Source of the DNA: JAKAQB01 sp035702855
GTDB lineage: Bacteria; Actinomycetota; Acidimicrobiia; Acidimicrobiales; Palsa-688
Length of the DNA: 7,372 nucleotides
Reading direction: 5' to 3'
NCBI GenBank assembly: GCA_035702855.1
Contig: DASSZM010000055.1
Span: 1 to 7,372, forward strand
Under the pieces are notes generated by a model. That model was not told the DNA's origin. It did no database searches and saw only the letters and a list, made by a program, of their open reading frames with translations. The position numbers were made by a program, and so were the translations under genes. Shown here one piece after another: positions 1 through 6,511 of the stretch; the first letter of the stretch is position 1, and the number at the start of each line of letters is the position of its first letter.

Positions 1-1
1 G

Positions 2-529
2 ATCCGGCTCGCCGTCCTGCTGCTGGTCGGCATCGTCGTCCAGACGACCTTCGCCTCCGACCTCCGCATCGGCGGCGTCGCCCCGGACTTCATGCTGCTG
101 CTCGCCATCGCCGGTGGCCTCACCACCGGGCCGGCCGCCGGCGCCGTGATCGGCTTCTTCGCCGGCCTGCTGGCCGACCTGTCGCTCACGACGACGCCGC
201 TCGGGCTGTTCGCCCTGGCCTGGTGCCTCGTCGGTTTCATCGTCGGCTGGGCGCGTAGCCACGTCCTGCCGGAGGGGCGCCCGGTGGAGCCGTTCGTCGC
301 ATTGGCAGCCACGCTCGGCGGGGTCGCCATCTTCCTCGCCGGGGCCGACCTGGCCGGCCAGAGTGCCGTCCTCGCCCCTGGCGCCCGCTGGCTGATGCGG
401 GTCGCGCTGGTCGAGGCGGCCTGGAACACGGTGCTGGCCATCCCCGCCGCCTGGCTGATGCGACGGGCGGCGCGGGGATCGCGTGGCGCGGACCGGCTGG
501 GGCGTACCGACGCCCTGGCCTCGGGGTGA
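2..529 (+). CDS. mreD: Rod shape-determining protein MreD, 5'-partial
   Basis: Integral membrane component of the MreBCD elongation complex, which positions peptidoglycan synthesis along the cell cylinder. The frame is already open at base 2 and runs 175 codons to a TGA at 527-529. MreD is usually about 160-190 residues, so only a short N-terminal piece is missing. The ATG at 92 is internal, because the residues before it (a hydrophobic helix, then RIGGVAPDFMLLLAI) belong to the family pattern. Also visible are the Gly/Ala-rich helix with GFFAGLLADL, the following TTTPLGLFALAW segment typical of MreD, and two further hydrophobic stretches. The C-terminus is a short basic/polar tail. It overlaps the following PBP2 start by 4 nt (GTGA), which suggests translational coupling. 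mreB and mreC would be expected just upstream, outside the window. The family call is strong; the protein has no catalytic residues to check. Confidence 0.9.
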   Translation: MRLAVLLLVGIVVQTTFASDLRIGGVAPDFMLLLAIAGGLTTGPAAGAVIGFFAGLLADLSLTTTPLGLFALAWCLVGFIVGWARSHVLPEGRPVEPFVALAATLGGVAIFLAGADLAGQSAVLAPGARWLMRVALVEAAWNTVLAIPAAWLMRRAARGSRGADRLGRTDALASG

Positions 530-2466
530 TAGGCAGGAAGGCGGTGAGCGCACCCGCGCCCGGCGAGGCGTCCCGGCTCCGCATGACCGTGATCCTGATC
601 ATGGCCGCCTGCCTGTTCGCCGCCCTGCTCACCCGGCTGTGGTTCCTGCAGGTGGTGAGCGCCCCTGCAGCCGACCAGCGGGTGGCGGCGGCGTCGTACA
701 TCACCGTGTACACCCCGGCGCCGCGCGGGGAGATCCTCGACCGCTACGGGCGGGTCCTCGTCGCCAACCGGCAGATCCCGGTCATCGAGGTCGTGCAGTC
801 GGCGGCGGCCGACGGTCCGCTGGTCGCCCGCCTCGCCGCCCTGCTCGGGATGAGCGTCCGGACCACCCGGGCCGCCATCCTCAACAACCAGTACTCACCG
901 CTCGCCCCGGTGCCGATCTACCTCGGCGCCTCGGCGGCGCAGATCCTCTACATCGAGGAGCACCGCCCGCTGTTCCCGGCGAGCGAGGTGACCGCCACCA
1001 CCGAGGACATGCCGTACGTGACCCCGCTGGGCGAGTCGGCCGGCAACCTCCTCGGCTACGTCGGGCAGGTCGACGCCCACGAGCTCGCCTCCCTCCAGAA
1101 GGCCTACCCCCGCAAGCACTACCGGGCCGGGGACCTCGTGGGGCAGGCCGGGCTGGAAGCCGAGCTCGAGCCCTACCTCGCCGGCACGCCCGGGCGGACC
1201 GACTACGAGATCAACTCGGCGGGCCAGGTGCTCGGGATCCTTCGCAGCGTCCCGGCCGTGCCGGGCCACGACGTGCGGCTCACCCTCGACGCCAGGGTCC
1301 AGGAGGTGGCCGACAAGGCGATCGGACAGGGTCAGGAGGCGGCACGCGCCACTCCGGCCGGCAACGGCACCTTCTACCGGGCGCCCGGTGGGGCCGTCGT
1401 CGCCGAGGACCCCCGCAACGGCCAGATCCTCGCCATGGCGACCGAGCCCAGCTACGACCCCAACTGGTTCGACCAGGGCATCACGGCCAGGCAGTACCGG
1501 CAGCTGACCCACGACAAGGCGGACCCCCTCGAGAACCGCGCCATCCAGGGTGTCTACGCGCCGGGCTCCACGTTCAAGGTCGTGACCGCCACCGCCGGCC
1601 TGCGGTCCGGCCTGGTCAGCCCGGGGTTCATCTTCAACGACACCGCCGGCGTGATGGTGATCGGCAACCAGCTCTTCCACGACGACAACGGCATCGGCAG
1701 CGGCTACATCGACCTGGCGACGGCGCTCACGGTCTCGTCGGACAACTACTTCAACTCCATCGGCGCCAACCTCTGGGACGGCCGGAGCAAGTACGGGGAG
1801 GACTACCTGCAGAAGGTGGCCGACTCCTACGGCTTCAACAAGCCGACGGGGATCGACCTGCCCGGGGAGGCGGCGGGGTACATCCCCACCCCGGCGATGC
1901 TGGCCGCTGCCCGCGGTGGCCCCTGGTACACCGGGTACAGCGCCCAGATGGCCATCGGGCAGTGGCAGGACGAGGTCACCCCCCTGCAGCTGGCCAACGC
2001 CTACTCGACCTTCGCCAACGGCGGCACCCGGTACCGGCCCACGCTCGTGCTCGACGTCGAGACCCCGGCAGGCCGGGTCCTGCGCCGGTTCGCGCCGGTC
2101 GTGGCCGGCCACAGCCTGCCGCTGTCCGCCTACGACCGCCAGGCGATGATCCAGGGCTTCCGCGGGGTCGTCAACGCCTCCAACGGGACGGCGGCCGGCG
2201 ACTTCATCGGGACCAGCCTGGCCAACGAGGACATCGCCGGCAAGACCGGGACCGCCCAGGTCCAGTGCGCCGGTTGCCAGGTCACCTCGGTGTTCACGTC
2301 GTTCGCGCCCGCCAACAGCCCTCGCTACGTGGTGGACTGCATCATGGAGGACGCCGGCTACGGCGCTTCCATCGCCGCCCCCGTCGTCCGAGAGGTGTAT
2401 GACCAGATCTTCCACAAGAAGCTGCAGCCGGTGACCTACGCCCCCGCCACCGGCAGCGCCACCTGA
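526..2466 (+). CDS. mrdA: Penicillin-binding protein 2 (class B, elongation transpeptidase MrdA)
   Basis: Membrane-anchored D,D-transpeptidase that crosslinks glycan strands made by RodA; acts outside the membrane during cell elongation. It has 646 residues, a normal length. A cytoplasmic tail of about 19 residues precedes a single TM helix (about 20-44). The pedestal/dimerisation domain begins with RGEILDRYG (67-75) and includes the LVGQAGLE motif near 205. The transpeptidase domain has all three active-site motifs: STFK with nucleophile Ser348, SDN at 405-407 and KTG at 573-575. The GTG at 526 is chosen because it overlaps the mreD stop (GTGA). A GTG at 544, preceded by the purine-rich AGGCAGGAAGG, and an ATG at 583 are alternative starts, but the last would leave almost no cytoplasmic tail. 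Three extracytoplasmic cysteines follow KTG (581, 584, 605), the first two as CAGC. The neighbour RodA is its glycosyltransferase partner. Confidence 0.95.
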   Translation: MIGRKAVSAPAPGEASRLRMTVILIMAACLFAALLTRLWFLQVVSAPAADQRVAAASYITVYTPAPRGEILDRYGRVLVANRQIPVIEVVQSAAADGPLVARLAALLGMSVRTTRAAILNNQYSPLAPVPIYLGASAAQILYIEEHRPLFPASEVTATTEDMPYVTPLGESAGNLLGYVGQVDAHELASLQKAYPRKHYRAGDLVGQAGLEAELEPYLAGTPGRTDYEINSAGQVLGILRSVPAVPGHDVRLTLDARVQEVADKAIGQGQEAARATPAGNGTFYRAPGGAVVAEDPRNGQILAMATEPSYDPNWFDQGITARQYRQLTHDKADPLENRAIQGVYAPGSTFKVVTATAGLRSGLVSPGFIFNDTAGVMVIGNQLFHDDNGIGSGYIDLATALTVSSDNYFNSIGANLWDGRSKYGEDYLQKVADSYGFNKPTGIDLPGEAAGYIPTPAMLAAARGGPWYTGYSAQMAIGQWQDEVTPLQLANAYSTFANGGTRYRPTLVLDVETPAGRVLRRFAPVVAGHSLPLSAYDRQAMIQGFRGVVNASNGTAAGDFIGTSLANEDIAGKTGTAQVQCAGCQVTSVFTSFAPANSPRYVVDCIMEDAGYGASIAAPVVREVYDQIFHKKLQPVTYAPATGSAT

Positions 2467-2471
2467 CGCCC

Positions 2472-3653
2472 ATGACCTCCCTCATCGACGACCGACCCGC
2501 CCCCGGCGCCACCACCCGCCGTCGCGGACCGACGCCGTGGCGCCACCTCGACCCGCTCCTCGTGCTCGCCGTGCTGGCGATCGCCGCCTTCGGCGTGGTC
2601 ATGGTCTGGACCACGACCCGCATCCCGTTGGAGACGGCCGGGCTGTCCGGCATCGCGACGGCCAAGAAGCAGGCGATCTTCTGCGTCATCGGCGTCGGTG
2701 TCATGTTCGCGGTGGCCGCCATCGACTACCGCCGGTACCGGGACTGGGCCCCGCTCCTGTACGGCCTGAGCCTGTTCCTGCTCGCGGGGCTGTTCGTCGC
2801 CGGGCACCGCTCCAACGGGTCGCAGGGCTGGTTCCAGGTCGGCCCGCTGCAGTTCGAGCCGTCGGAGTTCGCGAAGATCGCCCTGATCGTGGCGCTGGCG
2901 GCGTACGCCGCGACGTTCAAGGGGCGCCTCGCCGGCAAGTCGCTGCTCGCCGTCATCGGCATGGGCGCCGTGCCGTTCGTGCTGGTCTACAAGCAGCCCG
3001 ACCTGGGCTCGGGACTGGTGCTGCTCGCCGTGCTCGCCGTCGTGATCGTGGTCGCCGGGGCCCGCTCCCGGCACCTGGCCGTCCTCGGTCTGATCGCCGT
3101 GGTGGCGATGGTGGCGGTGGTCCAGCTGGGGATCCTGAAGGGCTACCAGCAGGCCCGGCTCACGTCGTTCCTCCACACCCCCAACAAGGTCAGCCAGCAG
3201 GTGCTGCAGAGCCCCGCCGGCGTCAACATCTACAACGTCGTCGAGTCCAAGGACGCCATCAGCCACGGCGGCGTGCTCGGCAGGGGCATCGGGCACGGGA
3301 GCGCGACCAACCTCTCCCAGGTGCCCGAGCAGAGCACCGACTTCATCTTCAGCGCCGTCGGCGAGCAGGTGGGCCTGGCCGGCTCCGCCGTGCTCCTCGT
3401 GCTGTTCCTCGTCGTCCTGTGGCGTACCTGGCAGGCGGCGGTGCTGAGCCGTGACCTCTTCGGCCGCCTGCTGTGCGCCGGGGTGCTCGGCTATTTGCTG
3501 TTCCAGACCTTCGAGAACATCGGGATGACGATGGGCATCATGCCCGTCACCGGCATCCCCCTGCCCTGGGTCAGCTACGGCGGGTCGGCGGTGCTGGTCG
3601 AGTTCGCGGCGATCGGCCTGGCCCTCAACGTCCGGATGCGCCGCTTCAGCTGA
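2472..3653 (+). CDS. rodA: SEDS peptidoglycan glycosyltransferase RodA
   Basis: Polytopic SEDS family protein that polymerises lipid II into glycan strands, working as a pair with PBP2 in the elongasome. The 393-residue product has a cytoplasmic N-terminus of about 25 residues and a hydrophobic profile consistent with the family's ten TM helices. Diagnostic motifs are QFEPSEFAK (127-135), KQPDLGSGL (174-182), the large extracellular loop ending in EQSTDFIFS with the presumed catalytic Asp290, and PVTGIPLPWVSYGGS (358-372) near the C-terminus. The ATG lies 5 nt after the mrdA stop and has no convincing Shine-Dalgarno, which suggests coupling to mrdA translation. FtsW, the division paralogue, is the main alternative. 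The position directly between PBP2 and the end of an mre operon, rather than beside mur/fts genes, favours RodA. Confidence 0.94.
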   Translation: MTSLIDDRPAPGATTRRRGPTPWRHLDPLLVLAVLAIAAFGVVMVWTTTRIPLETAGLSGIATAKKQAIFCVIGVGVMFAVAAIDYRRYRDWAPLLYGLSLFLLAGLFVAGHRSNGSQGWFQVGPLQFEPSEFAKIALIVALAAYAATFKGRLAGKSLLAVIGMGAVPFVLVYKQPDLGSGLVLLAVLAVVIVVAGARSRHLAVLGLIAVVAMVAVVQLGILKGYQQARLTSFLHTPNKVSQQVLQSPAGVNIYNVVESKDAISHGGVLGRGIGHGSATNLSQVPEQSTDFIFSAVGEQVGLAGSAVLLVLFLVVLWRTWQAAVLSRDLFGRLLCAGVLGYLLFQTFENIGMTMGIMPVTGIPLPWVSYGGSAVLVEFAAIGLALNVRMRRFS

Positions 3654-3680
3654 GGGCCCCGGGGGCGCATCCAACGGGCC

Positions 3681-3713
3681 GGTGGGGGGCTTCGGCGGCT
3701 GCGACCCCCCTCC
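3681..3713 (+). terminator. Possible weak terminator hairpin after rodA
   Basis: GGTGGGGGG (3681-3689) faces CCCCCCTCC (3705-3713): six G-C pairs, one T-T mismatch, then two more G-C pairs, around a 15-nt loop. There is no T-tract afterwards, so it is not a classical intrinsic terminator. It lies in the only clear intergenic gap of the window and just before a candidate -10, which fits a transcription boundary between the rod genes and the radical SAM genes. It could equally be incidental G/C richness. Confidence 0.25.
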
Positions 3714-3717
3714 CGAC

Positions 3718-3723
3718 TAAACT
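3718..3723 (+). promoter_or_regulatory. Candidate -10 hexamer for a near-leaderless transcript
   Basis: TAAACT fits the actinobacterial -10 consensus TANNNT and is an A/T island in very G/C-rich surroundings. Nine nt separate it from the ATG at 3733, so transcription would start within a few bases of the start codon or on it. No good -35 is seen at the usual distance, which is common for actinobacterial housekeeping promoters. The purines GGAG at 3729-3732 touch the ATG directly and are too close to act as a normal ribosome binding site, which supports leaderless initiation. The call is inferred from pattern only. Confidence 0.45.
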
Positions 3724-3732
3724 GCTACGGAG

Positions 3733-5682
3733 ATGACGTCGCTGTGGCCCCGCATCGAGCCGTTGCTGGCACGGGTGCAGAAGCCGGCTCGCTACATCGG
3801 CTGCGAGGACGGGGCCCGGACCCCGGCCCACGGCCCGGGGCGGGTCTCCTGGCTGCTGCTGTACCCGGACGCCTACGAGGTCGGCCTCCCCAACCAGGGC
3901 CTGCAGATCCTCTACGAGTTGCTCAACGAGCGTGACGACGCCGCCGCCGAGCGGGCGTACGCCCCCTGGACCGACATGGAGGGGGAGCAGCGCCGGGCCG
4001 GCATCCCGCTGTTCAGCCTCGAGACGCACCGCCCGGCGGCGGACTTCGACGTGCTCGCCTTCAACCTCTCGGCCGAGCTGGTCTACACCAACCTCCTCAA
4101 CTGCCTCGACCTCGCCGGCATCGACATCCACGCCGACCGCCGCCGCCCGGAGGACCCCCTGGTGCTCGCCGGCGGCCACTGCACCTTCAACCCCGAGCCG
4201 CTGGCGGACTTCGTCGACGCCTTCGTGATCGGGGACGGCGAGGAGGTCGTCGGGGAGGTCACCGAGGTCCTCGCCGCCTGGAAGCGGTCCGGGCGGACGG
4301 AGGGCTCCCGACTCCACGCCCTGCGGGCGTTGGCGGCGCTGCCCGGCGTGTACGTCCCCAGCCTGTACGAGGTCGCCTACGACGGGCCGACCCTGGTGTC
4401 GGTGACCCCCAGGTACCCCGACGTCCCGGCGGTGGTGGAGAAGCGGACGATCGCCGACCTCGGCGCCTGGCCCTACCCCCGCCGGCAGCTGGTGCCGCTG
4501 ACCGAGGTCGTCCACGACCGGCTCAACGTCGAGATCTTCCGGGGCTGCACCCGCGGGTGCCGCTTCTGCCAGGCGGGCATGATCACCCGGCCGGTGCGCG
4601 AGCGCCCGGCCGAGCAGGTCCGGGAGATGGTGCGGTCCGGGCTGGAGCGCACCGGCTACGACGAGGTCAGCCTCACGTCGCTCTCGAGCGCCGACTTCTC
4701 CGGCATCGACGAGGTCGTCGGCGGCATCATCAACGACCCCGCCTGCGGGGGGCAGGTGTCGGTGAGCCTGCCGAGCCTGCGGGTCGACGCCTTCACCGTC
4801 GGCGTGGCCGCCGAGATCCAGAAGGTGCGGCGGACCGGGCTCACCTTCGCCCCGGAGGGCGGCACCTGGCGCATGCGGCAGGTCATCAACAAGCTCATCC
4901 GGGAGGAGGACCTCTACGGGGCCGTCGAGTCCGCCTTCTCCCAGGGCTGGCGGCGGGTGAAGCTGTACTTCCTGACCGGCCTGCCGACCGAGACCGACGA
5001 GGACACGCTGGGGATCGCCGAGCTGGCCCGCAACTGCGTGGCGGTGGGGCGACGCCACACCCGGGGGGCCAGCGTCACCGCGTCCGTCGGGGGCTTCGTC
5101 CCCAAGCCGCAGACGCCGTTCCAGTGGTTCGGGCAGGACAGCGTCGCCCAGCTCCAGCATCGCATCGGCCTGCTGCGGGATGCGACGAGGCACGACCGGG
5201 GCGTCCAGTTGCGCTGGCACGACCCCAAGGCCAGCCTGGCGGAGGGGATCGCCAGCCGGGGCGACCGGCGGATCGGGGCCGTGATCGAGCACGTGTGGCG
5301 CAACGGCGGGACCTTCCAGGAGTGGTCCGAGCGGTTCGATCTGGGCCGCTGGACCGACGCCATGGCGGCCAACGGGCTCTCGATGGACTGGTACCTCCAC
5401 CGGGACCGCACCGAGGATGAGCTGCTGCCCTGGGACCACATCTCGGCGGGCCTGCACCGGGACTTCCTCTGGCAGGAGTGGCAGGACGCCTTGCGTGCCG
5501 CCGGCACGCCCGACTGCCGGTGGACGCCCTGCTACGACTGCGGCGCCTGCACCGGCTACGGCATCGAGCACGTGGTGGCGTCCAACGTGCCCCCCGCTGG
5601 CGGCAGCCAGGGTACGGGCCAGGACCTCGCCTCGGGCGGCTTCGTGCCGGTGACCCTGCGACCGACCGGGGCGGTCGGGTGA
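3733..5682 (+). CDS. B12-binding-domain radical SAM protein, TIGR03960 family (function unknown)
   Basis: Predicted cytoplasmic iron-sulfur enzyme of 649 residues that would cleave S-adenosylmethionine to start radical chemistry; substrate unknown. The N-terminal part (about 1-210) resembles the B12-binding-like Rossmann domain: RVQKPARYIG opening, YPDAYEVGLPNQG (44-56), GGHCTFNPEPLADF from 147 and GDGEE (167-171). No DxHxxG cobalamin-ligand motif is seen, and Asn54 sits where related proteins often have His. The radical SAM core (about 262-490) carries CTRGCRFC, with cluster ligands Cys272, Cys276 and Cys279, then FAPEGGTWRMRQVINK (372-387) and LYFLTGLPTETDED (411-424). A second cysteine group, C595, C600, C603 and C606, lies near the C-terminus. 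ATG 3733 is preferred because later in-frame TTG/GTG codons fall inside the conserved opening. The next gene is its usual partner. The family is recognised with high confidence; the biochemical role is not known to me. Confidence 0.92.
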   Translation: MTSLWPRIEPLLARVQKPARYIGCEDGARTPAHGPGRVSWLLLYPDAYEVGLPNQGLQILYELLNERDDAAAERAYAPWTDMEGEQRRAGIPLFSLETHRPAADFDVLAFNLSAELVYTNLLNCLDLAGIDIHADRRRPEDPLVLAGGHCTFNPEPLADFVDAFVIGDGEEVVGEVTEVLAAWKRSGRTEGSRLHALRALAALPGVYVPSLYEVAYDGPTLVSVTPRYPDVPAVVEKRTIADLGAWPYPRRQLVPLTEVVHDRLNVEIFRGCTRGCRFCQAGMITRPVRERPAEQVREMVRSGLERTGYDEVSLTSLSSADFSGIDEVVGGIINDPACGGQVSVSLPSLRVDAFTVGVAAEIQKVRRTGLTFAPEGGTWRMRQVINKLIREEDLYGAVESAFSQGWRRVKLYFLTGLPTETDEDTLGIAELARNCVAVGRRHTRGASVTASVGGFVPKPQTPFQWFGQDSVAQLQHRIGLLRDATRHDRGVQLRWHDPKASLAEGIASRGDRRIGAVIEHVWRNGGTFQEWSERFDLGRWTDAMAANGLSMDWYLHRDRTEDELLPWDHISAGLHRDFLWQEWQDALRAAGTPDCRWTPCYDCGACTGYGIEHVVASNVPPAGGSQGTGQDLASGGFVPVTLRPTGAVG

Positions 5683-5719
5683 GGCCGGCACCCGCCCGGC
5701 GGGACCGGGGGCGCTGAGG

Positions 5720-6496
5720 ATGACGCGCGTCCGGATCCGCTTCACCAAGCTCGGGAAGGTCCGCTGGACCAGCCACCGCGACGTCGCCCGCATGTGGGAG
5801 CGGGCGCTGCGGCGCGTGCAGGCCCCGCTGGCCTACAGCCAGGGCTTCAGCCCGAGGCCCCGGATCAGCTTCGGTCTCGCCCTGCCGACCGGCCACGAGT
5901 CGCTCGCCGAGTACCTGGACGTCGAGCTGGCCGACGGCGAGGCCGGGGCGGCGGTGCTCGGTGACCTCCCCGCTCTCACCGCCCGGCTGTCCGCCGCCCT
6001 CCCCCAGGGCGTGGACGCCGTGGGCGCCGCCGCGCTCCTGCCGGGCGCCAGCTCCCTCCAGGAGGAAGTCACCTCCTGCACCTGGGAGTGGACCGCCGTC
6101 GACGCCGGCGGGGGCACCCTGGACCCCGCCGAGGTCGCCGGCCGCTGCGGCCGGCTCCTCGCGACGACCTCCCTGGTGCTGACCCGCCAGCGCAAGGGGC
6201 GGGACGTCACCGACGACGTCCGTGCGGCCGTCCTCGAGCTCCGTGCCCTCGGGCCGGCACCCGCCGCCCCGGGTGAGGGAGCGGGGGTGCGGTTGCAGGC
6301 CGAGCTGGCCTGCCGCCCCCGCAGCCTCCGGCCCTCCGAGCTGCTCCAGGGCATCGTCGGCGGCGACCAGCGCTTCGAGGAGCGCGACGCCCGGCGACTC
6401 CACCAATGGATTTCGCGCGACGGCGCCCGCTGGGAACCCCTCGGGGACCCGGCGACGGCGACGCACGCGCCGCACGCAGCGGAGCGTGCGTCATGA
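5720..6496 (+). CDS. Radical SAM-linked protein, TIGR03936/DUF2344 family (function unknown)
   Basis: Soluble 258-residue protein of a family named for its consistent linkage or fusion to the preceding type of radical SAM protein. The N-terminus shows the family signature clearly: RIRFTKLGKVRWTSHRD (5-21), ERALRRVQAPLAYSQGFSPRP, then SFGLALPTGHES and EYLDVEL. A second family-like segment, RQRKGRDVTDDVRAAVLEL, lies around residues 155-175, and the C-terminal third ends in an Ala/His-rich tail. No catalytic motif, Cys cluster or TM helix is visible. It starts 37 nt after the radical SAM stop. GAGG touches the ATG, and the run GGGGG at 5706-5710 is 9 nt upstream, so the ribosome binding site is unclear. 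The two proteins probably act together, perhaps with this one presenting or recognising the substrate; that is inference from linkage only. Confidence 0.9.
   Translation: MTRVRIRFTKLGKVRWTSHRDVARMWERALRRVQAPLAYSQGFSPRPRISFGLALPTGHESLAEYLDVELADGEAGAAVLGDLPALTARLSAALPQGVDAVGAAALLPGASSLQEEVTSCTWEWTAVDAGGGTLDPAEVAGRCGRLLATTSLVLTRQRKGRDVTDDVRAAVLELRALGPAPAAPGEGAGVRLQAELACRPRSLRPSELLQGIVGGDQRFEERDARRLHQWISRDGARWEPLGDPATATHAPHAAERAS
6460..6492 (+). promoter_or_regulatory. Inverted repeat just before the putative RNase E start
   Basis: GACGCACGC (6460-6468) and GCGTGCGTC (6484-6492) are perfect 9-bp inverted repeats with a 15-nt loop. The right arm can instead pair with CGCACGC at 6471-6477 (7 bp, 6-nt loop), so two hairpins compete. 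The element covers the last codons of the preceding gene and ends 1 nt before its ATGA. No T-tract follows, so termination is unlikely. RNA structure near the start of an RNase E message would fit feedback control, as known for E. coli rne, but that is inference. Confidence 0.35.
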
Positions 6497-6503
6497 GAAG
6501 GGA
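6496..6503 (+). promoter_or_regulatory. Ribosome binding site of the 3'-partial gene
   Basis: AGAAGGGA lies 8 nt before the ATG at 6512. It is one of the few properly spaced Shine-Dalgarno-like sequences in the window, and it decides the start at 6512 over the overlapping ATGA at 6493, whose frame closes after about 42 codons. The stretch between it and the ATG, CTCCTCC (6505-6511), is pyrimidine-rich and resembles the anti-Shine-Dalgarno itself. Confidence 0.6.
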
Positions 6504-6511
6504 TCTCCTCC

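Noticed and set aside
483..2402. Same-strand 639-codon frame overlapping PBP2
   Set aside because: Arg/Pro/Gly-rich frame-shifted reading of mrdA; the true frame has all three transpeptidase motifs.
5683..5719. Palindromic CCCGCC-C-GGCGGG in the gap between the two radical SAM-pair genes, considered as a terminator or operator
   Set aside because: The arms are separated by a single base, so they cannot form a stable hairpin, there is no T-tract, and such palindromes are common by chance at this G/C content.
3646..5793. Long reverse-strand open frame (715 codons) opposite the radical SAM gene
   Set aside because: The + strand protein has unmistakable family motifs over the same span; the antisense product is His/Arg/Pro/Gly-rich without domain patterns, as expected for a shadow in high-GC DNA.
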